NCBI GenBank assembly: GCA_032164295.1
Contig: JAJHTX010000006.1
Coordinates: forward strand, 1,302,001 to 1,366,000
Reading direction: 5' to 3'
DNA length: 64,000 nt
From: Inonotus obliquus
Taxonomy: Eukaryota > Basidiomycota > Agaricomycetes > Hymenochaetales > Hymenochaetaceae
The translations under genes were made by a program, and so were the position numbers. This document shows positions 12,682 through 24,039 of the stretch, in pieces. Under the pieces are notes generated by a model, which searched no databases, was not told where the DNA came from, and saw only the letters and a list, made by a program, of their open reading frames with translations. Every line of letters begins with the position of its first letter. Positions within the stretch are counted from its first letter, which is position 1.

Positions 12682-14067
12682 ATGCATCCTATACGACTTA
12701 CCCGCTCCACGGCAGCCTCGTCAGTGGCATCAGCAACATCAATGCCTTGTTCTCCTCGGAGTGGCTCACCCCCTCCTGGGCCCCTAAGTAATCACCACCA
12801 CCACCATCAACCAGTCGCTGCTAGGAACATAAAGAAGATCACGCTGACGAGTAAGAAGAATTGGTGGATGGTTGAAATGGATGATGGAGAGGAGGATACG
12901 AGAGAGTTAGCGAACGCAACAGCGCATACATTCGCGTCTGACGAAACTGCCGTTGTGCATGAGACACAACACACAATTTCGCAACCATATGCAGATGTAG
13001 ATCCTGGTAGTCCATCGCCAATCTCGTGAGTTCTACTTTTACATTCATATATCTGTCTTCATTGGGTCTGATTTTGAAAATTCAAAATGTGCCTGTTTGC
13101 CGCCGCTCAAAGATCTCTAGAATCTTCACCGCATGTCTTTCATCCACCTGACCGACATCCATCAATGATATTTTCGTTTCCTACTCCAACAGCGTATGCT
13201 GCGCCACCCAACTCAACAGCGTTCCTTACACCTTTTGCAACAGGCTCAACTTCTGAGCTTTTCAAATGCATAGTTAAAAAGCCGGAGGTTGTCCAGTTGG
13301 AAGTGAACGGCGAGTTCCAGACGAATGCCTCGGACGTGACTACGCAGTTTCTCGCCGAACTACGTGTGTATACAACCGTCGGGCGTCACCGGAACATTGT
13401 CGGCTTTTTGGGGTGTCTAGAAGGTGTCGGCATGGTGTTAGAATACATTGAGGGTCGGACGCTACTCGACGTTGTGCGGTCACGGCCCGAGTCAACACGT
13501 GAACGGAAAATCGACTTTCACAATCAATTACTCGACGGGCTTACGCATCTCCACTCGCATGGACTTAGCCATGGCGACCTTTCCTTGCTAAACATTTATG
13601 TGACGAAGACAGAGACGATCAAAATAATCGATTTCGGGAGGTCGGTATCAGCGGATTCAATGGTCGTCGCGCCGCATGAAGCGCCAGCAGATCCATTTGC
13701 GTTTCTTCAACGCTCTAAAACTTCTGGCCGGATTCATTCTTTACACTCGAAGCGTAGAAAGATCGAGCAGATCCATCTTGGAACGCGTCCGTTTACCGCT
13801 CCGGAAATTCTCCGCGGCGAATGCCTCGATGCGCGTCTCGCGGACGCTTATAGTTTCGGTGTTATCCTTGTCTGCCTTGATCAGTGCGCACTCGTCGACT
13901 GCGATCCTGAGGTACAAATGAGCGACGAGATCCCTCCGCACTTCCTCGAGGGGTGTCATCTGTTCCGCGATCGCATAATCTGGTACTTGCAACACGTTCA
14001 ATGGAGGAGACAACTTTCAAAAGACGATATTATCGCAGTAAAGAGATGGTGGGAAGATGAGGAATGA
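12682..14067 (+). CDS. Protein kinase-like protein
   Basis: Two exons (12682-13025 and 13113-14067) joined in frame give 432 residues. The first exon codes for a low-complexity, Ser/Pro-rich region with a run of five histidines. The second holds a kinase-fold domain: 'GMVLEYIEGRTLLDVV' (hinge), catalytic loop 'HGLSHGDLSLLNIYV' (HxD with Asp and Asn in place), 'IKIIDFGRS' (metal-binding DFG) and 'TRPFTAPEIL' (APE). The N-lobe is divergent: no clear glycine-rich loop, and the ATP lysine may be the one in 'FKCIVKKPEV'. The insertion between DFG and APE is long. Family membership is not clear. It is probably an active Ser/Thr kinase, but weak nucleotide binding is possible. The ATG at 12682 is the first in this frame. 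Confidence 0.75.
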
Positions 14068-14636
14068 TCGGGCTTTTTTAAGCGTCTTTCATACCCTTTT
14101 GAACTTCTTGCCTCACAACGAACAGTTGGCTTCGGAAAGAAGCACCGTCTCCGGTATACCCGCTCTCAGGACAGTCACATTCACAGCAGTATCCTCTCCA
14201 GTTATTCACTCCCCACGGAACTGTATTCATACCACGCCACACTGTTATCCCTTTTTTTTCGATTTTCTTTCCCATCGCACGCTTACCTTAAAGGTTATCG
14301 AGCTTCCGCTCTGTTTTCCTGTTCTTCATGTACTCATTCTTTGCATGCCGGCCACCTTCTCAGCAGATTCCACTCTCTGTAGTTGTACTCCATGTATGTA
14401 TTATTATACCATGAGCACATATCAAACGCATGTAATTCATTTGATCGTCTATTACAACGTCAAGCGTCTCCATAACTACTTCAGATCATCCAGGATTAAC
14501 TAAAAAACGTTCACAACGTGGATAAATATAGCATTCCGAAGCCAAATACCCGAGAACTCCGTGAAAATTTTGCGCCACTAAGAACTAGGGTTGCAAGTTC
14601 GAGGTGAGACGAAGGCTGATTAGGGATAAGACTAGC
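14068..14636. other. Convergent 3' intergenic stretch
   Basis: Separates two genes that point toward each other. Frames here are short, T/C-rich and motif-free; I read it as two 3' UTRs with terminator regions. Confidence 0.5.
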
Positions 14637-15426
14637 TTAGAAAAGGAGGGCACCGAAGAGCGCAAGGACAGTGGCTCCAATGCTCTCGAAGCCGGCCATG
14701 GGCATAGCAGCGTTGGAAGTCTCAGCGGGAGCAGCGTCACTGGTGGCAGAACCTGAGCCCGAGTCTGAAGATGCAGAGCCTGAGGGCGGGGCAATGGGTG
14801 AAGCGGATGCCGCCTCAGCACCATCGAGAGCTCCACTGGGCGTTGGCTAAGGAAACATGACACTTAGTAAGCAAGAAACGAAAGAAACACTGATGACTCT
14901 TACCGTGTTCGTCGCGGCTGCAGCAGCGGAAGTATATGAAGCGAAGGCTTCGTCTGGCGAGTTGATAGCGCCAACCATGTCCTGCTTACAGTGGACAACG
15001 GGCTGGCTGATCGCGCAGAAGAACCAGATTGCTGGAAGCGGGCTGTCAGTTCATGAAAGAGGTGAAACATGTTCTCTGGCACTTACGTTTAGAAGCATCA
15101 GTGATGGTAAGGTTATAGGTGTCACCCGGGCTCGAAGCGATACCACTGTTGAAGCCTCCCTCAACAGCCGTACACGGAGCGGCCAAAGTGGACTGGGTCA
15201 CGGTGTGTCCACTACAGAAGTGATATTAGCAACCAAACGTTACGAGATACGTGCACCACACCTACCCGGTATTGAAAACGAATGAAACGATGTCACCTTC
15301 AGCCACGTCGTTGGTGTTACCTGGGCTGAAGTTCAGATTGCCGCCCTGAGCAACATTGACGGTATGGACAGTCTGCGCGGCAGCATAGGCAGGGAGGAGA
15401 GTAGCGGCAAGAGCGAGGGCCAGCAT
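14637..15426 (-). CDS. Secreted serine-rich cupredoxin-type protein
   Basis: Four exons giving about 210 residues. It starts with a signal peptide (MLALALAATLLPAYAAAQ), then 'TVHTVNVAQGGNLNFSPGN', 'GDIVSFVFNTGHTVTQSTFA', 'PCTAVEGGFNSG' and 'PIWFFCAISQPVVHCKQDM'. This is the cupredoxin-fold core of fungal extracellular serine-rich proteins. His in 'GHTV', the Cys in 'WFFC', His in 'VVHC' and Met in 'KQDM' sit where type I copper ligands would be, so copper binding is possible but unproven. The tail is Ser/Ala/Pro-rich and ends in a hydrophobic stretch (ESIGATVLALFGALLF), typical of a GPI anchor. Likely location: cell wall or outer membrane face. A second, larger member of the family lies at 31678-33269. 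Confidence 0.85.
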
Positions 15427-17275
15427 TTCTAAGATGTCTTCGTTAGGATACTTGAGAGTGTAAATTAGATGGGTATGCAGGTAAGAAGGTCAAGTCCCGT
15501 TGTGAAGTCGAAGGAGGGACATTGGAGGCAGCAGCCTTAAGTAGAGCGGCAATCTAGGATTTTTTTACCCGGAAATGTTGCGATGAAACGGACATACGCG
15601 CGCAGTGTGAAAAACTGCCTCACATCGGGCACGGGCCACCAATAGTAAACGGATGTTTTCTCTGTCGGCATCCTTGAAATGATGTGATGAGAAGCTAGAT
15701 GCAGCTACTAGGCTGTGCTCGCGCTTCTTCTAATTTGTTGAACATTCGTGAGAGCGCGCGCTGTGTTGTTTCCACACATCCATATCAGCACCGTACGCGC
15801 GCAGCATGATATGATCCCTATTCACACCGGTGGTCAGAGCTAAGATGGAGTGCATGACGACGATACAACACGGAGCATGTCCCGCAAGTCCGTTCCGGTT
15901 ATCAGAGCCTATACTTCCAGGTACATCTTAGATGGAAATACGACAAGCCACAAAGAAGGCAGCAAAAGGCACAGGAAGGCAGCAAATTTCAGAACCACCG
16001 TAAGTTGTTCAAAGCCGGCCTTGTCGTGGGAGATGTTCAAGAGAAACACGCAGCCTCGAGCCGACCCAAATGGACAATGATCGACGACGGCCGCCGAAGG
16101 ACCTTGAGGCATTTCCGCAGCACTATTTTCTCACCCAGTGTGGTGAAAGTAGCATGACAATACCGACGGCAGCCTTCCGCCAAGAATAGTGCGAAATCGC
16201 ATTTGGCGAGAATTCACGAAACGCGACTCGCGCATCAACCTACTTCCACCTGAAGTGCTTCCCCATACATAGCGCCACAGGTGGGCGCCAGAATCAAAGA
16301 TTGGAGTCTCGTCTTTGGAATGCTCGGTTGAACAGATTGCTTTCCAGAAACGGAAGCTGCACTTGTCACGTAAAGATACGCATCATGTAGTCTAGATTGC
16401 TGTGGCTCACCATCGTATAATCTCTTTCCGTTTGCATACTCATTGAATTACTGATGCAACGCGCCGCGTTGTCTTGCTGCATGAACAAAACGATGTTGTT
16501 GGCGATGCTGATGTAGCTAATAAGGAGCACCGCCAAGTTGCTGATTTGTCCGTTGAGACGCTAGACGTTACAACGCGAAGGCTTGGGTATGATTATTAGG
16601 CTGGTATTTTTGCACCCGTACTGTCGAGAAAAATCACTGGATCAGGTTACGATGTCTTCAAGCATCAGCACCAGAACAGCTTGTTCTGTTCCAGGATTAC
16701 TTGCGGTGCCGAACCTGGTCTGAGGATACGCGGGAGAATGCCACAGAGAAAGGATATCTCGATGGTAACTCTGCAGTCGTGATGGTGACATTGGACAAGA
16801 GGCGCCCAATCCGGCATAAGTATTTCGGTACTTGCTAGGCAAAACGCCGAGCTGTTGTCACTGGCACAAATATAAGAGTCTCTGAAAGCGACGAGCGGAA
16901 AGCAACTGCCATCAACATGATTGTTGGTCTGTTACGGCGGTTGAGACACGTATGGCGTTGGTATCGACTTGAAGATGATCCGTCTAATCCAGTACGGCTG
17001 CATTGTTGGGCTAAGTTGAATGCCGGGGAGCAGTTGACTGGCTTCAAGAAATTCAACAAGATGGAGATGGACATCCGCCAAGCTGAAGGAAAGTCAATTT
17101 TTAGCAAGGTATGAGTCACGTGCTGATTTTGGAGGCGTCAAGTTTGCACTCTGTGAGTGTGACGGAGTACAATGAGTCGTAACTGAGAAGCATCCAGCCG
17201 TCGTTGACGCATGCTTTCATCATAATCTCCTGTTGTTTGCATAGCTCTGCTGTATCCCGGAGGCAAGACACAATC
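15427..17275. other. Long intergenic stretch
   Basis: No supportable gene in 1.85 kb. Three similar CGCGCGC-containing words occur near 15595, 15753 and 15795. A plus-strand frame at 16917-17114 (65 codons, very basic, starting MIVGLLRRLRHVWRWYRL) and overlapping minus-strand frames at 16642-17119 were considered, but none carries a known motif. The last part is the promoter of the SQS1-type gene. Confidence 0.45.
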
Positions 17276-20200
17276 ATGACACCGAGAGGAAATGGGTTCA
17301 ATAACAGAGGCCGTGGACGTGGTGCGCCGCCATTTAGAGGACAGCCTGGTAGAGGTCAACCAAATTGGGGCAGAGGTCGAGGGGGACCACGCCCTACGTA
17401 TAACAGCTTGGATGTCATCGATGTTAACATACAACGATATGCGGATGGTGCGCTTAATCGCGGACAATATTACATCTCGCCGCTTTGCCATATCAATGTA
17501 TGAAATCTGATTTCTCATAGATTCTCCCGCATCTGGTTATTCCTCTCCTGCCCCGCGGGGACGGGGTAGAGGCGGGTATCGTGGGCGTGGACGTGGGAGA
17601 GGTGCAGGTACTCCACTGAATTTGCAAGTATTCAACAGTGGTCGTCCAGCGCCACCGCCGCGACGAGCGGATGACTTCAACTTGACGGGTCGCGGTGCTG
17701 GCAGAGGTACATCGAGCGGGCTTGGAGCGAGGTACAATCCGAATCTACCCCTCTCGAAACTCCTCGCGCTCGACAGACCGTACCTCCGACCCATCAATTT
17801 CGTTCGAGCGCAGTTAACCCCTGTGCTCTTTGAAAGGGAGGAAGAATTGATCGAAAGTCACGAGTTCAAGGGTATGTAATAGCTTTATAAAAATATCTTT
17901 AAGCTTTTATTCTTAACATACATTGATTTAGAACCCGAGGATCATGTTCCTACCGCTGAGCAGGTATCTCGAGTATTCAGTCACCATGAAACACAACCAC
18001 CACAAGATTCATTCTTTCAAGATCCTGCTGTGGACTTGTTTGCTGATGTAGATATTGAACCTATTATTATTGTGGACTTCGCTTCTCTTGACAAGCTCCT
18101 GGAAGGGACGACGATTCCCCAAGTCGAGCCGGAACCTCAGGCAACATTCAACAGTGATTTAGATGAAACGGCAGGAGGAACAAGTATTTTCAACACGATC
18201 ATGCAAGCTTTATCTATCAAGTCAAATGAGCCGCTTGGTGAAGTTGCACCAGACACGCCATCAGCCTCTGTGGAGGAACGCGCTGAGCAAACAATCTCAG
18301 TCAATGAGGAAACTACTATTACTATTCAAGAATCGCAGGAAGAGGAGCAAGACGGACGGCCACTGTTTATAGTGGACGCGGAGCCTGAAGAGTCTTCGTA
18401 CTTGCGGGAAGAGGTAGCATACACAGCAGTAACGAGCAACACACAACCTCTGGGTAGTTCACCAGCTGATGACGAGGAAGTGATTGTTTACGTTGCACCG
18501 CATCCGCGCTCCGGACGTACGACACCAGGTATCCCAACTTCGTCGGGAACGCGGGTTGCTCCCTCCCCAGATCGCGTACACCTGCCTGTCTCCCGTCTAC
18601 GAGATTCACCGAGCACTTCAACGAATCTTTTATCTTCGCAAGCGAAAGCTGACGTCCCTGCTTCATTGCCAGAGACTGTCGTATCTGAGCCTGTCGCACC
18701 CTCTTCTTCCATGCCCTCGACCTTCGACGCTATTGTCAAAACTCCAGAAATAAATCATGAGCAGGCAGTTTCTCCGCGCGCGCGCCGTCTCACGAAACGC
18801 GGCCGACAGAATCGGACGTCTCGGTGGAAAGGAAAGAAACGCAGCTCATTCGGAAACTTTGGAGCAATGCTTGAAGAAAGGCACCTCCATGAAGAAGAAT
18901 TGTTGCAAGGGAGGCGAGTTAGGCGGGAAGGTTCCGACATCGATTGGGGAGATGGCGATTCGGAGTCCGAAGCACCTCGGCAAGCTAATGGTGAGGATCC
19001 AGAGATCGAACGTATCTCGAGTGGTCTTGGTGGAATGGAGATCGACAAAGACCTGGACGTGAACGCAATGGAGAGCTTCGTCAGGAGCATGAGCAGCAAG
19101 GGGATGGAACACGTAACCATCGACGATATCAACGACGCGGACAAACTGCGACTTGAGGATGAAGAAGTAGAAGAATCTTCTGGCGAGAGCGAGGAGGAAG
19201 ATAGCGAAGCTGATGCAATCCTCAAGGCTGAGGAAGAGGGGTTTATTGGCGAGACCAATGAGGCTCCTGCATCTGGTTCTGATTCTGGTTTTGAAGATGA
19301 GGACGACGACGACATATCGTCTGATGATGATGAGTCGCCGATGCAGGACTTCCAGACACGCTTGGAAAAAGTGAGGCAGAGTGCAAAGGCAAAAGGGAAG
19401 ATGAAAGAGTCAGCTTATTCTGCCGCGCAAGCATCTACAGGAGGTCTTTTTGATGCACGTATGTCGAAATTACGAGGGCGAGGCGGTCGGCAAGTGGAGG
19501 AATCGGACGATGACGACGATTCAGATGAATTCGATGCGGAATTCACTTGGGCAGAAGAGGATGAACAATGTATTGCCGAACTTCAGGTAATCTGTTCTGC
19601 ATCTCCATCACGATTGACCGTTAAAGATGCATTCATTACAGGACCTGCTTGACGACGAAGATACGCTAATGTCTGATAGGAAGCAGAGGAAGGCCCTATT
19701 CAAATCAGTGCTTAATGGCGACTTTGCCGCCGCCCCCGCAAAGAAGAGTACGTACATCACCACGAGCTTCAACTCGTTCTATTTACAGTATGAATTCACA
19801 GAACGCGACTATGGCAAAGACCTTCCGCCTAATCTACTTGCACAATGGGAAAAAGACCGCGCCAGAAAAGCAGAGAACAAACGAAAACGTGCTGCTGCGC
19901 GCCTTGAAGCCGCCTTGGATCCCTTCGCAAAACACAAGGGCGGAAAGAAGGGACGAAAAGCAATGCTCCGCGCAGCACGTCTAGCAGAGGAGGCGCGTGA
20001 AGATGCTCCTCCCAACGCAAAGCCCGACATGGGTGAGATCGCCGCTCAGTTCCGCGAGTATCTTTATAATATCAGTATGACACATCCCATGTCTCTACCA
20101 CCTATGGATAAATTCTCGCGGGCGAGGGTACATGAGATTGCAGCTGCGTTTGGGTTGAAGAGCCAGAGCAAGGGCAAAGGCGTCGCTCGTTACACAACTA

Positions 20201-20505
20201 TAGTCAAGACGTCCCGTTCTGGTATTCGGATTGATGAGCGAAAGATCCAACGACTTCTTCGATTCGGTGGTAGTTGGTCCAACCCTAGCTCTGGTAAAGG
20301 TCAGGGAGGTGGTGCGCCCAAGCATAAAGAAGGTGACGAAGTTGGGAAGGAGGCTCCGAAAATTGGTGAAAGCAATATTGGATTCAAGATGTTGGCGAAC
20401 ATGGGATGGGCAGAGGGAGAGAAGATTGGTGTCTCTGGTGGTCTTGATGCCCCGATAACAGCCATCATAAAACATTCAAAGCTCGGACTCGGAGCTACAC
20501 GTTGA
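17276..20505 (+). CDS. SQS1: SQS1-type R3H and G-patch protein
   Basis: Four exons (17276-17447, 17521-17871, 17932-19586, 19642-20505) join in frame to 1013 residues. The N-terminus is an Arg-Gly-rich RGG region (about residues 1-110), then a long acidic, Ser-rich region. The C-terminal half has an R3H domain ('FREYLYNISMTHPMSLPP', 'SRARVHEIAAAFGLKSQSKG') and a final G-patch ('NIGFKMLANMGWAEGEKIG' ... 'GLGATR'). This order (disordered, R3H, G-patch) is that of yeast Sqs1/Pfa1, which stimulates the DEAH helicase Prp43 in splicing and ribosome production in the nucleus. The G-patch glycines and the R3H Arg-x3-His are intact. The first intron uses donor GTGCGC; an alternative donor slightly upstream would break the frame. 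Confidence 0.88.
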
Positions 20506-20812
20506 AGTATTGATGCACTTCTTCTGATGAGTATATCATGATGTGCCGGTGCGGCTCTCGGGGAATTGTTTTCCTTTTTTCAAGCCTAGACTTGTTAACG
20601 CATCGCTTGAATAGAGGCAATATATTGAATAGAATGAACAACATGAATAAGACGGCTCATGACTACAGGTATCGACGTGCGTCAATCCGTTCAAGATGCA
20701 AACAATCCCAATGCAGTGGATGAATGAAGGTCGAAATTTATAAAATACCGTAAAACTGTAAACGAAGCGGGGGAATGAAGGTAGAAGTCCTAGTTTCTGA
20801 TAAGTTACAGTT
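20506..20812. other. Convergent 3' intergenic stretch
   Basis: About 300 bases between two convergent genes. Minus-strand reading frames continue from the unknown protein into this stretch but are best explained as read-through past a spliced stop codon at 20813. Confidence 0.5.
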
Positions 20813-23158
20813 TCACAGGGCATCCTCCGGATCCCATCGTGAAATTTTACCTTGAAAAACATTTCAGAAACACTCGACAAGGGAAAAAGCGATAACAAAC
20901 CTAGAGGCTTGAAAAAATATTGCTTGTGTTTCTTGGTCTCATTACGTTTCTTGGGCATCATCTCCCGCAACAACGTTGCACGATCTTGATCTGGGTCCTT
21001 TTCAGGTATATAGAACCACTGGGCTTCAAGTGGCTTATCGTCTGCGTCCTATATATATCCGAAATTGAGTAAGAACCGAGAAGAATACAGCAAGGAAGGT
21101 GACTTACAAAGCCTTTTCGGTCAATCCGTCCGAAGACGTTATTGGATCCAAGTACCAATGAGATTAAGTTAAACCAGTCCGGTTTGCTATGTTGATTTGC
21201 CATGTGGGGGTTTTCGCGTAAAACCTCGCGGAGAAGTGACGACGCAGGCATGGATGAAGCGCGGGATAGGGCCATGGCTTGTATGAGGCACCCGCACAAC
21301 TCACTCCTCAGATCTGCATCCCCGCCAACAATATCCGCTTTCAAGTCTCGTGGAGAGGAGGAAGTATTCTCGGGGTGTGGTGAAATGGAACAAGTCGGCA
21401 ACTGTGAAGACGAGTCATCAGCCGGCTTCGTAGTCTCGCTCCCATCTTGACTCCGAGATGACACGGTGGTTGCGTCGGTCCTTTTGGCTCTCTTCTTCCG
21501 CGGCTTCAGAATGTCTGGACACGAGGCAGACGAAGTAGGTGAATACTCGATAGCACTTACACTGCGTCCCCGCTTCTTGATAATCGTGTCCCAGTTCTGA
21601 TCGGATTCGGTTGCCTTTGCGTTGTGAACACTCCGGGCCCTTCCCTTCTTTGAGCAGTTTCGAGGTTGGACGTTCGTTGACCCCCCTCGCTGATCACTCA
21701 CAGCCGATCGGAGATTTGACGGCCCGGGGACCGGCGAAGAATACCCCGATGGTACGACATTAGCCTCCCTAGGATGCCGCGTGTCATCTGTGGGTCCCGT
21801 GAATTCCCAGTCGTGTATGGGAGAATAAGGTCCGGATAGGAGCTCCGTAAGTTCGCTGAGTCCACTATCACTCAATACAGGAGATGATAGCGGGGTCAAC
21901 GCATCGGAGAAGTCAGGGACCACGATAGGCCGTTCGTCATCCTTGCAGGCCTCACCGGTGATTGCACAACTTTCCATCTCGTCCACCGATGCTTGTTTGT
22001 TTGACGCCTGTGTTACTTCCATGGTTTCGGTGGTGCTTCCTGTTGCGATGTTCTCGGAGGAAATGTCAATACCTAAGGGAACGGTCTGTGGCACAGGGCA
22101 TGCGCGTCCTTCAATGGAGCAATACTGATCCTCGGCAATAATGGCAGAGATGCCAAAGGTAGAGTTCGATGTTTCAGGATAAACTCCCTCATGAACCAAA
22201 TGCACCTAGACGCAACGCAAAAGACAATCAACATACGTTGGGCATAAGTCAGCGACATACGCACTTGGTCCTCCCAACGTTTGAGAACAGATGAATTGAT
22301 ATCCTTATCCGGGACAGACTCGCATATGATAGAAGTCGTATCAGTTTCCGACTTGAGAGTAGTAGTCTCTTGGTCCATCCGGCACGACTGATTGGTGACC
22401 GAAGATGGATGTTGTGCCAAATCGAGGGAATGCGATGCTTTGGGGTTGATTGCGATATCTTCGGGTCTTGACCCAACACGATCGAAACGTACTTGCCGCC
22501 TTAGATCAAGAAGTACGGCGGCAACATCAATATCCCCATTCAAGATCTCTTCATTATTTGTCGGATGCACGATATCATCCTGTGGTGAACGCCAAATCTG
22601 TCTTTCATCCAAAGCCGGTTCGTCTTTCGCGTTGACAATCGTCACTGTGTTTGGCACAGTTGGCACACTTTCCTCATCCGTAACGTCATCGTCCGCATGA
22701 AATGGATCGGTGTCTTCCGAGTATTCTGAAAGTTCAGCATCTGAGACCAGAGTCGGAGCACTTGCACTAGAGCCCCTCCGACGAGTAATAAACTGCTCAC
22801 GAGCAAAGTTGGAAGCTTGTACTGTAGGACGAGCTTTGTATGGGAAGTCCGGACCGTAGTTGACGGCTACCTCCCAGAAACCTCTACGACCGTTGAACTT
22901 CGGCGATTTCGGACTGGAAGCGATGCGAGGTTCGGGGATTGGAGAGGATGGCTCAGGAGTGCACAAAGAGCGAATGGGACTGCTGGGTGCAACTGAGGAA
23001 GACGAAGAATAGGTTGTCGGTGACTGGGGCAATGAGTATTCCGAGGTGCACCCGTAACTGTAAGAGCGAAACGATACATCGAGATCCGAGCAATGGACAT
23101 GATAATCTAAACCGCCTTTTCTGCGGTACTTGAGAGGGAGACGAGGAGATCCAGCCAT
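20813..23158 (-). CDS. Protein of unknown function with conserved-looking C-terminus
   Basis: Four exons (23158-22265, 22205-21108, 21048-20901, 20850-20813), all in phase, give 725 residues. The N-terminal two thirds are Ser/Pro-rich and low in complexity, with acidic patches and a likely nuclear localisation stretch ('LKPRKKRAKR'). The last 130 residues are compact: 'LRSELCGCLIQAMALSRASS', 'SSLLREVLRENPHMAN', 'DWFNLISLVLGSNNVFGRID', then 'EAQWFYIPEKDPDQDRATLL' and 'RKHKQYFFKPLGKISRWDPE' (approximate). This alternation of helices and a short beta-like end resembles a winged-helix or other DNA/chromatin-binding fold, but I recognise no named family. The final exon of 38 bases was chosen because it ends the protein on a plausible 'KISRWDPEDAL'. 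Function is unknown; nuclear location is inference. Confidence 0.65.
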
Positions 23159-24039
23159 GTGCAGCGGTGGAGGCGAGGAGTCGATGGAGAAAGGAAGAGA
23201 AGCAGATATGGTGGAGGTCTGTGTACAAGAGAGGACAGAACCGCGTTCGTGAACAGACGTCACGCGAGCACGGTCACGTCCAAACAAGGGCACGTGAACG
23301 CATAAAGCACGTGCTTCGAATGACGTACTCAGCGTGCCACGCTCAAGGAATGGAATGACAGAATGAATGCATCCGAGTGTGTGTAATGCTAAGAGACCAT
23401 AGGGCCCTACTACATGCGGGGGCGCATATGATGAGCGAATTAGAGTCGAAAGCTTGCGCTGAGCTTGCTACAAGTTGTCGAGCAACTGCAAGAACCTAGA
23501 GATATTCGCGTACGGTGGTTAGGGTGCAACTGTTCCTTCAGGTATGACGGACGTACATTTGAGGAGCCTTTTCTTTTACAGCCACAAGCTGGGCGTATCC
23601 CTACGTGAGATCAGTATGTTGTCGACAGATCTTTGTGAGAAAAGATTTGAAACGCTAAGTGCGATCATCAGCGGTCGTGGGACTGTATAGCTGTCCAAAT
23701 TTCCCCTCAATAGATCCCGAAAAATTGCCGGGCGACATGTACGAGCAAACACGGCTGCGATGCGCTGTTCTGTCGCTGAAACTCGTGACGCATGAGGTAT
23801 ATGCGTAAGCATAGAAGGAATGGGAAAGAAATGAGGGTGGGAGATGATAAATAAGTTGAGAATGAAGTTGGGAGGCGGGACGATGAAAAGGCAGCTTCTG
23901 AACCGATTAAGTAGGTGAGGGACAGCAGCCACGGAGAATCACGTCCTCCTTTGGATCAGACGACGAGGAGCTGTAAGCCCGTCGACGGTGTTGCCGTTCA
24001 TTACGGAGATAACGCTGTACGAGGCGCACGAAAGCGAAG
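23159..24039. other. Divergent intergenic stretch, possible minus-strand gene
   Basis: A minus-strand frame (23576-23932, starting MAAVPHLLNRFRSC) can be extended by a small intron (GTACGTCC...CTCTAG) into 'GYAQLVAVKEKAPQM' and 'FLQLLDNL' plus stop near 23479. The N-terminus is basic and hydrophobic, as in mitochondrial proteins, but I recognise no family and the internal splicing is unresolved. Otherwise this region holds the promoters of the flanking genes. Confidence 0.25.

Noticed and set aside
16642..17119. Overlapping short frames on both strands, one very basic (plus, 16917-17114)
   Set aside because: No family motif, no clear promoter or splice sites; chance frames cannot be excluded.
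18367..19315. Long antisense frames over the SQS1-type gene, rich in Ser and Arg
   Set aside because: They are reverse readings of the acidic and Ser-rich coding sequence; the plus-strand gene has R3H and G-patch motifs and consistent introns.
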